A stretch of 64,000 nucleotides of DNA from an uncultured Oscillospiraceae bacterium (GCA_934448295.1 CAKSEY010000008.1:1-64000); one strand, 5' to 3'. Shown: positions 24,132 through 33,227, numbered from the stretch's first letter. A program made the numbers and translations. The notes: generated by a model from the letters alone, not told the origin.

Positions 24132-24460
24132 TATATCACGTCCAGTCTTGTGTAATTCACGGAGCCGTCAGGGTTCCGCCATTTCTGCGCCCGGGCTATC
24201 CGGTATTCCGCGCCGAATACCCGCAGGCTTCCGGCGGCGGGTTCGTCATATCCGGGGCAGATGTCGCCGTTAAACAGCGCAGTTCCGGAGAGCTGTATCT
24301 GCTGTTTGTCCGCGCTGAAAATTATCTGCCCGCCCGCCTGGAAATTGCACATCAGGTCGGCGGACAGGACGGTTTCGCGCTCGTTGTACTCGTTCGGCTC
24401 AGCGCGGAGAAGCTCGACGTGCGCCGGGGTCTTTGCCTGAGTTATCAGCTTCGGGAACAT
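24131..24460 (-). CDS. Phage minor capsid / head closure protein
   Basis: 109 residues from the ATG at 24460 (ATGATG, with GGAGGT just upstream); the frame is open farther upstream but that part is a shadow of the previous gene. No named domain recognised; order between the connector and gp10-like genes fits a head-closure protein. The ending GSVNYTRLDVI is typical of such proteins. Confidence 0.5.
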   Translation of the reverse strand: MFPKLITQAKTPAHVELLRAEPNEYNERETVLSADLMCNFQAGGQIIFSADKQQIQLSGTALFNGDICPGYDEPAAGSLRVFGAEYRIARAQKWRNPDGSVNYTRLDVI

Positions 24461-24822
24461 CATATACCTCCATAACAAAGCCCCGTGGTGCAGAGGAGCG
24501 CCCAGATCTCCGCGGGGATCATCACCCCACAGACGACCTTTACGGTGTCCCCGGCGCCCACAGCGGCGGAAACTCCGTTCACGGAATACTGCTTGTACGG
24601 CGAGGAAAGCGCGTCCGCGTTGCTCTCCTGCCAGTCGGCGAGGGAGCATACGCACTTCTTCACGATACGCCGCTGGAACTCCGTGAGCGCGCCGAGCTCC
24701 TCTATCCGGTCGTAGGTAAGGATATCTATGCAGTCCGAGGCGCGGGCGAGGGCGCGTTCCGCCGTTTCCTGCGGGAGCGCGCCGCCGTATTCCCCGGAGT
24801 AATACGCGTAATCAGCGTACAT
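24460..24822 (-). CDS. Phage head-tail connector (adaptor) protein
   Basis: 120 residues from ATG 24822, which overlaps the stop of the small Pro-rich gene (TAATG). Helical protein (ALARASDCIDILTYDRIEEL, FQRRIVKKCVCSLADWQ) typical of gp6-like adaptors that bind the portal. A longer frame exists but covers the small gene upstream. Confidence 0.6.
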   Translation of the reverse strand: MYADYAYYSGEYGGALPQETAERALARASDCIDILTYDRIEELGALTEFQRRIVKKCVCSLADWQESNADALSSPYKQYSVNGVSAAVGAGDTVKVVCGVMIPAEIWALLCTTGLCYGGI

Positions 24823-24944
24823 TACTTCTTCACCTTTGCCTTTGCGGTATCGGCGGGAGCTTCCTCCGGCTCCACAGGCGCGACGGGAACGGGCTCTGCG
24901 GGTACCGGCTCCGGCGCCGGGAATGTAAGTCCGACAGTTTTCAT
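24822..24944 (-). CDS. 40-residue Pro/Ala/Glu/Val-rich phage protein
   Basis: GGAGGTAAGC precedes the ATG at 24944; the stop TAA overlaps the next start (TAATG). The product starts MKTVGLTFPAPEPVPAEPVP and ends AKAKVKK. Low complexity, no domain. Overlapping coupling and the ribosome binding site argue that it is translated. It directly follows the capsid gene. Confidence 0.6.
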   Translation of the reverse strand: MKTVGLTFPAPEPVPAEPVPVAPVEPEEAPADTAKAKVKK

Positions 24945-24955
24945 TGCTTACCTCC

Positions 24956-25894
24956 TTATGTAGCGGAAACATGGGCGAATATCGCCGTTTTCTTGTTGTC
25001 GTAGGCTCCCGCCAGACCGTAGGAGCGGTATGCGTATATCCACGCGTCCGCGTTCTGGTTCTGGTCGGGGGAGATCATCTTCGGGATAGCGTGCTTGGTG
25101 TACTGGAGCACGGCGGACGGATGTATCACCATGAAGTTGATATCCTTGCCGGAATCCGCCTTCTTGTAGCCGCCCTTCTCCTCGCCGGAGGACTTGCCGT
25201 CGAGCTGGTCGATAGCGGAGTAGAAGCGCGCCTGCGGAACCAGCACTTTCTTGGAAAAGCGCGCCAGCACCTCGCGGGAAGCGGTGGTGTCCATGTCGGC
25301 GATAAGTCCGTCAAGGGTGGACGTGATGTAGAGTATCCTGCCCTCCTTGGGGACCTCCGCGTCGTCCATGGCGGTGGTCGCGGCTCTGAGCGCGCCGACT
25401 ACGGAGCTTCCGGTGGAGAGCGCCGCAGATACCGGAGTTACCCCGGCGTTCTTGCAGTAGGTCGCGAAACGAAACGCGTCCAGCTCGGGAATGACCTTTG
25501 TGCGCTCGAACTCCCCCGCGAGCTTTCCGAACGCAAGGGACATGGTTTCCTCGTCGTCCATGGCGTCCACGTTGAAGCGCCTGCCGCGGTCGAAGTTGAA
25601 CTTCACGGTCTCCCATGTAAGGCTCATATCGCCGCCGACACTTAATTGCGCGGCGTCCATGCCGCGCTCTGGGTGTCGGCTTCGCGACGTCGTGTCGCCG
25701 CCCGCATAGCCGCTGGCGCGGTCGTAGTCGCCCAGACCGTCGAGCAGCATTTTCGGAACGACTATCTCGTTCGCGTTCGCGCCCTCGCGGGTCAGGGAAG
25801 CGTCGCTGTCAAGGTCGCTGGTGCAGCTCTCAGCCTGATAGACCTCGTCCAGCAGACCGATGTACTTTTTTGCAAGTGTAATGTTATTTGCCAT
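24956..25894 (-). CDS. Phage major capsid protein
   Basis: A 312-residue HK97-type capsid protein (LTREGANANEIVVPKMLLDG, WETVKFNFDRGRRFNVDAMD, AKKVLVPQARFY-like segment near 230, MVIHPSAVLQYTKHAIPKM). It follows the scaffold gene as usual. The region is GC-rich like the other structural genes. Confidence 0.88.
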   Translation of the reverse strand: MANNITLAKKYIGLLDEVYQAESCTSDLDSDASLTREGANANEIVVPKMLLDGLGDYDRASGYAGGDTTSRSRHPERGMDAAQLSVGGDMSLTWETVKFNFDRGRRFNVDAMDDEETMSLAFGKLAGEFERTKVIPELDAFRFATYCKNAGVTPVSAALSTGSSVVGALRAATTAMDDAEVPKEGRILYITSTLDGLIADMDTTASREVLARFSKKVLVPQARFYSAIDQLDGKSSGEEKGGYKKADSGKDINFMVIHPSAVLQYTKHAIPKMISPDQNQNADAWIYAYRSYGLAGAYDNKKTAIFAHVSAT

Positions 25895-25910
25895 AAATCA
25901 ATACCTCCTG

Positions 25911-26513
25911 TTACTTCTTGGATTTAAGTCCGAATGCCCGGCGCAGCTTCTCGTCCTCGGGCGCGGAAAGCTCTGAGTTTGCGTTGTCCGAACCTATCGG
26001 GACGAAGCCGGTCTTTTCCTTTCTGGCTGCTTTCAGCGCCGGGATATCCGAAAGCACCTTGTCCACCGCCGCCTTTATCTTCCCGCTGTCCGGAGCGCCG
26101 CTGTCGTCGAGCACGTCCGAGAGATCCGCCAGCTTCACGACATACGGCACCGCCGAGGGGTCGATGCCAAGGGAAGCCGCCTGCTCGTGGAGCATATTCC
26201 CCACGCGGCTGAGCGTGAGCTCCTTTTCAAGCGCGGAAATACGCCCGGTGGCTTCCTCAAGGGAGTGCTGCTGTTCGGTGCGCTTCTCCTCCTCGGTCTT
26301 GAGGGAATCCTTGTATTTGCGGAACTCCGCGAGCTCCTCCTTGCTGGGCTGACCCTTTGCGGCGCGGTCAAGGCGCTGTTTTACGATGTCGTCAAGCTCC
26401 TTCTGGGAGAATTTCTTCTCGTCCGCCGCAGGAGCTTCGGGCGCCTTGGTGGACTGCCCGTCCTTGTCGGCGGGCTGTTCTGTGGTCTGGGTGGTCTGTG
26501 TTTCATCTGCCAT
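25911..26513 (-). CDS. Phage capsid scaffold protein (DUF4355)
   Basis: A 200-residue highly charged helical protein: acidic start (TTEQPADKDGQSTKAPEAP), then KFSQKELDDIVKQRLDRAAKG typical of DUF4355 scaffolds, a coiled coil, and KTGFVPIGSDN near the end. Scaffolds guide capsid assembly. GGAGGTAACT precedes the ATG. Confidence 0.85.
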   Translation of the reverse strand: MADETQTTQTTEQPADKDGQSTKAPEAPAADEKKFSQKELDDIVKQRLDRAAKGQPSKEELAEFRKYKDSLKTEEEKRTEQQHSLEEATGRISALEKELTLSRVGNMLHEQAASLGIDPSAVPYVVKLADLSDVLDDSGAPDSGKIKAAVDKVLSDIPALKAARKEKTGFVPIGSDNANSELSAPEDEKLRRAFGLKSKK

Positions 26514-26652
26514 AGTTACCTCCGTTTATAGCCTGTCGGCTGGCGCTCTATTGAATTTCGCGGCGTCCTGCCACGAGTGGTTGAGCGCTGTACAGCCTCG
26601 TGCTGTATTATTCCGCGCGGGCTTTTAGTGTCGTCAGCGTGTTTCGGACATG

Positions 26653-26727
26653 AAAAAAGCGCTGTGCATTGCTGCATAGCGCTTGGTTATTGGAATGGAA
26701 AAGCACCCTGTTTAGTGCAGGGTGCTT
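26653..26727 (-). terminator. Tandem terminators after the MuF cassette
   Basis: Two stems on the minus strand: AAGCACCCTG with CAGGGTGCTT followed by TTCC (26727-26701), then AAGCGCTATGCA with TGCACAGCGCTT followed by TTTT (26684-26653). They separate the MuF gene and its 49-codon follower from the scaffold gene. The 139 bases beyond, up to 26514, hold no gene. Confidence 0.75.
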
Positions 26728-26734
26728 AGTTTGT

Positions 26735-26884
26735 TTAAGACTTAGCTTTCTTCAGCAAAGCTTTCTTTTTTTGGGCGGCTTCACGTTCCAGCCGCTCTAT
26801 CTCGGCTTTTCTCTCCTCTTTGGACATGGCTTTTATCCTCTCCGGAATTACTACCTTGTCATTCAGCATAGCTTCCATCTCCAT
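26735..26884 (-). CDS. 49-residue charged helical protein after the MuF gene
   Basis: ATG at 26884 directly follows the MuF stop codon. The product (MEMEAMLNDKVVIPERIKAM, then KEERKAEIERLEREAAQKKK) is a single basic/acidic helix. AT-rich like the end of the MuF gene and followed by terminators. It might be a partner or immunity protein of the effector-like domain, but there is no direct evidence; function is unknown. Confidence 0.55.
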   Translation of the reverse strand: MEMEAMLNDKVVIPERIKAMSKEERKAEIERLEREAAQKKKALLKKAKS

Positions 26885-28672
26885 TTAAGTCACCTCCCAG
26901 AAATCGATCAAATGGTTTTCCTTTAGCTTTTCGAGGGTTTTTATCTGGGCTTCATACTCAGACATTCCCTCGGAAATATAAGAACTGATATAAAGCGAAT
27001 ATAGTTCCTCGCTTATTTCCTGCTCGGAAGTATACGCAAATACCTTTCCGTCATGGCAAGCAACATAACCTCGCTTATACCCGTTTCTATAGCAGGAATT
27101 AAAATCAGCGGCACTCGGAGGCATACTGTTCGGGTGTGTATGCACCGTAATGATCTTGTTCTTCTCATGAGAAGATACGACTTTTTTTGTCGCTTCGGAA
27201 TAAACTATCTTCTGCTGTGTCTGGCTATTTATTTCGCTTGCAATAATATCACCAGTCTCGCTGTCTATCCAATACATATCTTCATAAACAGTACCGTTCC
27301 TGTGTTTCAACGCCTGTTTTGCACAGTCATAAAGCGACTTGTTCACTTTAGTACTCTCTGTTGCATTGTCATATTTACGGCGATACTCTCCACCGTCGAT
27401 ATATGTTTTGTTGACAAGAGTGGTTTTATTCCTGCCGTATCGCTGGTATTCAAGAGCCACTGAATCACTTCCTGATTTTATTATACCACTTTCCGCAGAT
27501 TTGTCAACCCCCGATTTGCCGCTCAAAAGCTCCGGCGGCGCCGGCACCCTCGGGCGGAGATCCCTCGCTACCTCGCGCTCCCGCCTGCGCTTCAGGACGT
27601 CGCCGTGCTCCTCCACAAAATCCGCGTTCAGCTTCTGCCAGCCGGAGAGCCGCGCGGAGTATTTCTGTTTCTCCTGCGGGTCGTTCGTCCACTCGGACAG
27701 CCGCTTGTACTTGCGTATCTGCCGTTCGTGGTAGCGCTGGCGCTGTTCAAGGTCGTAGACCTCGGCGGCTTTCTGCTCCTCGGCTTTGGTGAGCGGCTCC
27801 GGCGGAGTGCTTACGCCCTCAAAGTAGGTCGTGTGAATATCCTTGCAGTTCGGGTGGTAGAGCCCGCCCGCTATCGCCGAGGACAGGAGCGGGTACCTGC
27901 CGTCCTGCGGCTTCACATGACCGTACACATCGTCGTAGAACACCCTGCCGACGTACTGTAAGCACTTCGGGCACGCCACTCCTCGCCTGTTCACTATGAC
28001 CGTATTCACGCCCCATTCGTCCCGCTTGGCGCTCTCGCCCTGCAGGTACGACCGCGTGACGGAAGTCCTGACCGCCATCTCGGCGTAGGCGTCGATATTC
28101 ACGCGCCTGCCGTTGCGGTACTCTATGCAGTTCAGCCCCCGGGACAGGAAGTCGTTCGTCGCCTGGTCTACCGCCTGCGGAAGCGTGACAGCCCCGGTGT
28201 TGTAAGCAACTCCCGCGTTGAATATCGCCTTGCGGTACTGGTCGTCAGCCATTCGCATGAGCGCGTATTCGGCGCGCTCCATATCGCTTTTCACGGAGGC
28301 TATGTACGCGTTCAGGCGGCGCTCGTTGATACGGAAGAAGCTCCCGGAAAGCTGTCCTGTGTGGGGACGGCGCTTCCAGCCCTTCCGCAGAGCCTCGAGT
28401 ATTTTCGTCTCCTGCTCGGTTCCTCCGGCTTCGTAAGCCTTCCGGAGCGCTTCGCCTATACGCTCGTTGAACTCCTTGAAGTAATCCCCGAGCACAGTGT
28501 TCGTGCTCTCCCGAAAGTCCGCGAGGGCGGCGAGCTGTTCCGCCTGCCACTGCGTGTAGCTTATGCCCTCCTGCTTTTCGAGGTCGAGGTGGTGCCGGAG
28601 GTTCCTCATCATGCTGGATATCAGCATATCCTCGATCTTGCTCAGCGCTTCGGATACGTCGTAATCAGCCAT
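26885..28672 (-). CDS. Phage minor head (MuF) protein fused to a JAB/MPN-like domain
   Basis: 595 residues. The N-terminal 330 residues are a phage Mu F / SPP1 gp7-like head morphogenesis domain: RTSVTRSYLQGESAKRDEWG, a Cys pair in GVACPKCLQYVGR, and GLYHPNCKDIHTTYFEG. After a charged linker (about 340-400) comes an AT-rich 200-residue C-terminal domain with HTHPNSMPPSAAD, the HxH...SxxD metal motif of JAB/MPN peptidases, and upstream glutamates (DSETGDIIASE) that may complete the site. The fusion resembles MuF polymorphic effectors of temperate phages. The phage part is certain; the enzymatic role is inferred from the motif. It may act in the infected cell or be cargo packaged in the head. 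Confidence 0.8.
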   Translation of the reverse strand: MADYDVSEALSKIEDMLISSMMRNLRHHLDLEKQEGISYTQWQAEQLAALADFRESTNTVLGDYFKEFNERIGEALRKAYEAGGTEQETKILEALRKGWKRRPHTGQLSGSFFRINERRLNAYIASVKSDMERAEYALMRMADDQYRKAIFNAGVAYNTGAVTLPQAVDQATNDFLSRGLNCIEYRNGRRVNIDAYAEMAVRTSVTRSYLQGESAKRDEWGVNTVIVNRRGVACPKCLQYVGRVFYDDVYGHVKPQDGRYPLLSSAIAGGLYHPNCKDIHTTYFEGVSTPPEPLTKAEEQKAAEVYDLEQRQRYHERQIRKYKRLSEWTNDPQEKQKYSARLSGWQKLNADFVEEHGDVLKRRREREVARDLRPRVPAPPELLSGKSGVDKSAESGIIKSGSDSVALEYQRYGRNKTTLVNKTYIDGGEYRRKYDNATESTKVNKSLYDCAKQALKHRNGTVYEDMYWIDSETGDIIASEINSQTQQKIVYSEATKKVVSSHEKNKIITVHTHPNSMPPSAADFNSCYRNGYKRGYVACHDGKVFAYTSEQEISEELYSLYISSYISEGMSEYEAQIKTLEKLKENHLIDFWEVT

Positions 28673-28675
28673 TCA

Positions 28676-30240
28676 TCACACCTGCTCGAAGTAGGTCTCA
28701 GCGACGGCGCGGTCAATGCCCAGCGTGCTGGTCACGATGGCTATGCCCTCGTTTCTGGTGATGGTTCCCGCCTTGACCATTGCTATCATGTTCATCAGCG
28801 AGCCGATTTGTGCGCCGTTAAGTGTGCTTGCCGCCGCAGGTGCAGAAACTGTATCATCAGCGCTGTTACCCTCGTCAGCCTGCGCCGAACCCGGGAACGC
28901 GCCCCCGAACGACGGCTCGTCAAGCTCCGCGACACCGGACTGCTACTTTATCCTCGCGACCTCGTCCTGCTTCCAGACGTCGTCCTTGCTGTCGCCCCAC
29001 AGCTCCTCCACCTTTGCCTCAATGGACATGGGAGCGTTCGGGTTGGACAGCGTTTCTATCTGCGCTTCGAATGACGGATTCGCGTACCCGCCGAACTTCA
29101 CCTCGACGGAATCCACAGCCCACGCGAGCGGCTGACCCGCCCCCGTGAGATACGCCGCGACCGCCGATTTCGCGATTTCCCCGAGAGCTCCGGTCAGAGC
29201 CTCGATAATGTCGGCGCGGGTGTAGAGCGTGGTTTTCTCCTTTTCGCGCTGGGCTTCGGCGTTGTCGAGCTTCTTCACGTCTATCCCGAGGGTCGAAGGG
29301 GATATCACGCCCTGCAATGCGAGGTCGAGCGCCGTGATGTATGTGGAGTTGTACGCCTCCGCCGGGAACACCGGCTGTTCGACCGTGACCTTATCCTGAG
29401 CGCCCTCCGCAACGTTCGAGTTCAGCGTGACGAACCGGTTGTCGAAGCTGTTCGGCTTCATCAGCCTGCCGCTGTTCGGGTCTCGGGGTATCAGCCTGTC
29501 CGGCATATAAGTCGTTGGGCGGGACTGCCGCTGCGCCTGGAGCCATTGCGAATAGGTCTCGTCCAGCGCATCGAACGCGTCGGTCTTGCCGTCGAATATG
29601 CTCTGCCCGCGCCCCCGGAACTGCTCGGAGGGGTGGGTCATCATTGCGCACGCCATCATGAACGAGCCGTCGAACTGCACGTCCGTCAGTCGCTCGGTCG
29701 CTTTCAGGGAGCCGAGCGGCACCTGTCTGCGCTCCGTCCCTCGGAACAGCTCATACCGGACGTACCCGAAGCCGTAATGCTCCTCCAGCACGAACGGAAC
29801 GCCGCCCTCGAAGTACGGCGTGCTGAACACGATCTCCCGTATCCTGCCCCTGCGCCGGACGAACTCCACCTGATCCCCGCTGTACCACTCCAGCACGGGC
29901 AGCTCCGACACCTCCGGGTCGAGGGACACCTTGAACGCTCCGTCCCCGACGACCAGCATATCCGTCACCGCCTGCTGTATCAGCGGCCTGATGTTGTTCT
30001 CCCGGGCTATCTCCTCCCAGATGTGCGCCCCGGAGCCGCTGACGGTCACGCCGTTGAAATCCCCGGCGGCGATACCCGCGAGTTTGTTCACCATTATCTT
30101 CGGAATGCCGGTGTGTACGCGGCGTATCTCCAGCCCGGAGGTCGCCGAGCAGTGCCAGAAGCGCCCGTTGCCGTCCGGCATTTCTCGGTAGAACTGAGAA
30201 AGCTCCGAGGCGTTCCCGCGGTACCAGAGCCGGGATAATC
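28676..30240 (-). pseudogene. Phage portal protein, N-terminally deleted and with an in-frame amber codon
   Basis: Portal of the SPP1-like type: LWYRGNASELSQFYREMPDG, RRVHTGIPKIMVNKLAGI, LGIDVKKLDNAEAQREKEKT. The true N-terminus is missing; the sequence before LSRLWYRG belongs to a terminase. At 28943-28945 a TAG interrupts the frame after VARIK; it continues for 88 codons (from SGVAELDEPSFGGAFPGS to VAETYFEQV) and ends just before the MuF start. The amber looks like a CAG to TAG change. Unless suppressed, the product lacks its C-terminal tail. Not functional as it stands. Confidence 0.75.
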
Positions 30241-30600
30241 CGCGCGGTAGCGGTCGAGCGGCCGGGAGCAGTTCACATACTGTCGGTACCACTCCAGCCC
30301 CGGGTCGTCGGGGTTCTGCGTGAAGAACGCACGGTCGCAGCGCATTGCAAATTAGGTGCTCGACTCCGTCGAGTTATGTGCAGCCTTTCCCGCCGGAGGG
30401 GCGGGAATTTCGCCCGACGGCGAAACCGCACGCACTAACGTCCTGTATGAACGCCAGGTCGGCAAGATTCGCCTCGTCAATGAAGATAACGCCGAACTGC
30501 ATGCCGAGAGCCTTCTTCCATTTCGCGACATTATCGTAGCCGACGAGGTATAGACATAAACATTTCCAGTGTAATCCACACCTATTGCACCGGCAAGTGC
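30240..30600 (-). pseudogene. Remnant of the prophage's own large terminase
   Basis: Two pieces of a PBSX-type terminase large subunit: YLVGYDNVAKWKKALGMQFG with IFIDEANLADLAF (Walker B region), and MRCDRAFFTQNPDDPGLEWY with VNCSRPLDRYRADYP. An 80-base hairpin-rich insertion (30346-30430) separates them. After RYRADYP the sequence jumps into the portal gene in another frame, so the C-terminal nuclease part and the portal N-terminus were lost together. To the right it meets a second terminase on the other strand. Confidence 0.7.
30359..30425. repeat. Triple-hairpin element inside the terminase remnant
   Basis: Three adjacent stems: CTCGAC/GTCGAG (30359-30373), TTCCCGCC/GGCGGGAA (30387-30407) and TTTCGCC/GGCGAAA (30408-30425). 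It splits the terminase codons and resembles a small GC-rich insertion element. Confidence 0.65.
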
Positions 30601-31705
30601 TTTCGGCAGAATCATACAGCAAGCACAGCTTCAACATCCACGTTGTTGTAGATGAGCTGCACACTCAACCGAACCGAAAGCTGTTTGATGTAATGACCAA
30701 AGGCTTCGGTGACGCAAGAATGCAGCCGCTGTATTTCCTTATAACCACAGCCGGAACTGACACGCGCAGCATTTGCTACGAAACGCATCAGAAAGCCAAG
30801 GATATAATCGAGGGTCGGAAAATCGGACTTACTTTTTATCCCGTGATTTACGGCGCTGATGAATCTGACGATTGGACTGACCCGAAAGTGTGGAAAAAGG
30901 CAAATCCGAGCCTTGATATTACAGTCGGTATCGACAAGGTCAAAGCCGCCTGCGAATCGGCAAAGCAGAACCCCGGCGAGGAGAACGCTTTCCGACAGCT
31001 TCGTCTGAACCAGTGGGTAAAGCAGGCGGTGCGTTGGATGCCGATGGAGAAATGGGACAAGTGCGCATTCTCCGTTGATGAGGATGAACTGGAAGGTCGC
31101 GTCTGCTACGGTGGGCTTGATCTTTCTTCTACAACAGATATTACAGCTTTTGTTCTCGTGTTCCCTCCGCTTGATGAGGAGGATAAGTACATAATTCTGC
31201 CGTACTTCTGGATTCCAGAGGATATTCTGACCCTGCGTGTAAACCGTGACCATGTTCCCTATGATGTGTGGGAACGGCAGGGTTACTTGCAGACCACCGA
31301 AGGCAATTTGGTTCATTGAGCAGTTCATTGAAAGGCTCGGTGAGCGCTTCAATATCCGAGAGATTGCTTTCGACCGCTGGGGCGCAGTTCAGATGGTTCA
31401 GAACCTCGAGGGCATGGGCTTCACCGTTGTGCCTTTCGGGCAGGGTTTCAAGGATATGTCGCCGCCGACAAAGGAACTGATGAAACTGGTTCTTGAACAG
31501 AAAATTGCCCACGGCGGTCACCCTGTTCTGCGTTGGAATATGGACAACATCTACATTCGCACCGACCCTGCCGGAAACATCAAGGCTGACAAGGAAAAAT
31601 CCACCGAGAAGATTGACTACTATCATGGCGCTTGACAGGGCTATACGGTGCGGGAACGACTACGAGGCAAGTGTGTATGATGAGAGAGGTCTGCTATTTT
31701 TGTAA
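30572..31705 (+). pseudogene. Large terminase of a second phage, broken
   Basis: Reads KHSFNIHVVVDELHTQPNRK with the Walker B-like VVVDELH, then LDLSSTTDITAF (nuclease aspartate) and GERFNIREIAFDRWG, ending SVYDERGLLFL. The N-terminal ATPase half is missing. Two small deletions near 31315 and 31620 shift the frame, giving three consecutive open pieces (30585-31319, then to 31635, then to 31705). It is less GC-rich than the neighbouring prophage and faces the opposite way, so it comes from a different phage. Confidence 0.8.
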
Positions 31706-31722
31706 AAGTGCTTTCAAATGTA

Positions 31723-31751
31723 TTGCATTTTGCAAGCAAATGTGGTATAAT
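31723..31751 (+). promoter_or_regulatory. Promoter of the TA pair
   Basis: TTGCAT at 31723-31728, 17 bases, TATAAT at 31746-31751. The spacer contains the palindrome TTTGCAAGCAAA, a likely autoregulation site of the antitoxin. Confidence 0.7.
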
Positions 31752-31793
31752 AATAAAAACCAATAGCGCATTTGATATTTGGAGGTGTTCGTT

Positions 31794-32102
31794 ATGGCTA
31801 GAACTGCAAATGTATTCGCCCGCGTTGAACCGGAGATAAAAGAAGAGGCTGAACATATTCTTGACTGTCTTGGCATTCCTATGTCCAACGCAGTAGGTAT
31901 GTTTTTAAGGCAGGTCGTACTTCAGAAAGGCATTCCGTTTGATGTTAAGCTGCCCGTTGACGACAGCATTCTTATGATGGACTCGCTTTCCAGAGAACAG
32001 CTTTATGCCGAACTGGAAAAGAGCATGGAAGATATCAGGGCAGGCAGAGTGCATTCAATAGACGAGGTCGAAGCAGAAATCCGCAGAGAGCTTGATAAAT
32101 GA
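31794..32102 (+). CDS. RelB/DinJ-family antitoxin
   Basis: 102 residues from ATG 31794 after GGAGGTG. The N-terminal ribbon-helix-helix (TANVFARVEPEIKEEAEHIL, LGIPMSNAVGMFLRQVV) binds DNA and is typical of RelB/DinJ; the C-terminal half would wrap the toxin. Its stop overlaps the toxin start (ATGA). It should repress its own promoter together with the toxin. It lies between phage terminase and portal remnants. Confidence 0.9.
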   Translation: MARTANVFARVEPEIKEEAEHILDCLGIPMSNAVGMFLRQVVLQKGIPFDVKLPVDDSILMMDSLSREQLYAELEKSMEDIRAGRVHSIDEVEAEIRRELDK

Positions 32103-32425
32103 AATACCAGATCTTCTATACGGATTCCGCAAAGCAGGATCTAAAGAACATTTACAGATATATTTGTGACAGCCTTGTCGAACCGGAAATTGCCGAAAAA
32201 CTGACAGACAAGATAATGAAGTCAATTCGTTCTCTTGATGAAATGCCGCAGCGGTATCGGCTGTTTGATGAAGAACCATGGCGCAGCCGTGGACTGAGAA
32301 TTCTTTCGGTAAACAATTATCTGATTTTCTATCTTTCAGATGAGGAAAAGACGGTTGTTACAATTCTCCGCATTATTTATGGCGGCAGAGATATCAGCAA
32401 GCAGCTTTCTGAAACACAGTATTGA
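32099..32425 (+). CDS. RelE/ParE-family toxin
   Basis: 108 residues, directly coupled to the antitoxin. Fold features: YQIFYTDSAKQDLKNIYRYI at the start, a central IRSLDEMPQRYRLFDEEPW, and RILSVNNYLIFYLSDEEKTV with the final RIIYGGRDI. The sequence is closer to ParE/RelE plasmid-stabilisation toxins than to YafQ. RelE-type toxins cleave mRNA on the ribosome and ParE types poison gyrase; which applies cannot be told. Both genes are intact. Confidence 0.88.
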   Translation: MKYQIFYTDSAKQDLKNIYRYICDSLVEPEIAEKLTDKIMKSIRSLDEMPQRYRLFDEEPWRSRGLRILSVNNYLIFYLSDEEKTVVTILRIIYGGRDISKQLSETQY

Positions 32426-32439
32426 TACATAACACCTTA

Positions 32440-32472
32440 GCATCTGTCAGCAATGGCAGGTGCTTTTCTTAT
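32440..32472 (+). terminator. Terminator of the TA operon
   Basis: AGCATCTGTC pairs with GGCAGGTGCT (G-U pairs included), followed by TTTTCTT. Confidence 0.7.
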
Positions 32473-32498
32473 GCCTATTTTGCGAAAGGATTGACTAC

Positions 32499-32726
32499 AT
32501 GAAAATTTTCAGCAGCTTATTTCATTCAAGGGACAAGCCTAAAAAAATACAGTGCGTTGTATATTGGATTATGTATAAATACAAGGATACTTATGCGATT
32601 ATATATCAAGTATTTTTAAAAAAATCCTTCGCTAAAGTTAATGGTGTACCTGTTAATAAAAGAGGCACCTACAAATATTCTAAGAAAAATGGATTACAAA
32701 TCTATGTTGCAAATAAGCAGGAATAA
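32499..32726 (+). pseudogene. Possible portal N-terminus fragment fused to unrelated sequence
   Basis: GAAAGGA precedes the ATG. The first residues MKIFSSLFHSRDKPKK match the beginning of portal proteins that follow this type of terminase. The remaining 60 residues (WIMYKYKDTYAIIYQ to IYVANKQE) do not. The order terminase, TA pair, portal start suggests the TA genes sit inside a decayed phage module. Low confidence. The region 32727-32942 has only small hairpins (CCTACAA/TTGTAGG near 32830). Confidence 0.35.
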
Positions 32727-32942
32727 ACTCGAAATTCTTATACATGCAAATCACATCAATACGTTTTAACAAAATATCAAAGCCGTGTGCAGTTTGTATC
32801 AAAGTAGGTTACAACTTTCATTGAAACCTACAACCTTGTAGGTAAAGTTAAAGCACTCACGTTTGTGAGAACTTTTTTGCATATGAAATAACATTCCTAA
32901 TATAAGCGCTTAAAAACTTATTTGAAAGGAGCAACTGTACAT

Positions 32943-33227
32943 ATGAAACGAAATAATCTGAAGGTTGCATATTTGTATGAGCATGGAAACAAGTCACTAC
33001 CACCTTTAAGAAAATTAGTTTCTGAAAAACCTGATTCCGAAAAAAGCAGAATAATAGACTATTTAAAAACACATTGTGTGTACCTGTCCAGGTATCATAC
33101 ATGGATAACTGAGCACAGGTCATTCAGGCTTATGGGAGCGTTCTCCGCCATTATCTCATACATTGCCCTGTCACGGTCAGGCGTACCAAAACGGATATTT
33201 GGCATTTTTGAAAAAACGATTCCATGA
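32943..33227 (+). pseudogene. Truncated hypothetical protein
   Basis: AAAGGAG precedes the ATG at 32943. The first 47 residues (NNLKVAYLYEHGNKSLPPLR, SRIIDYLKTHCVY) look like a real protein start. From about 33085 the frame runs antisense into the next gene remnant, so the native 3' part has been replaced. Family not recognised. Confidence 0.35.
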
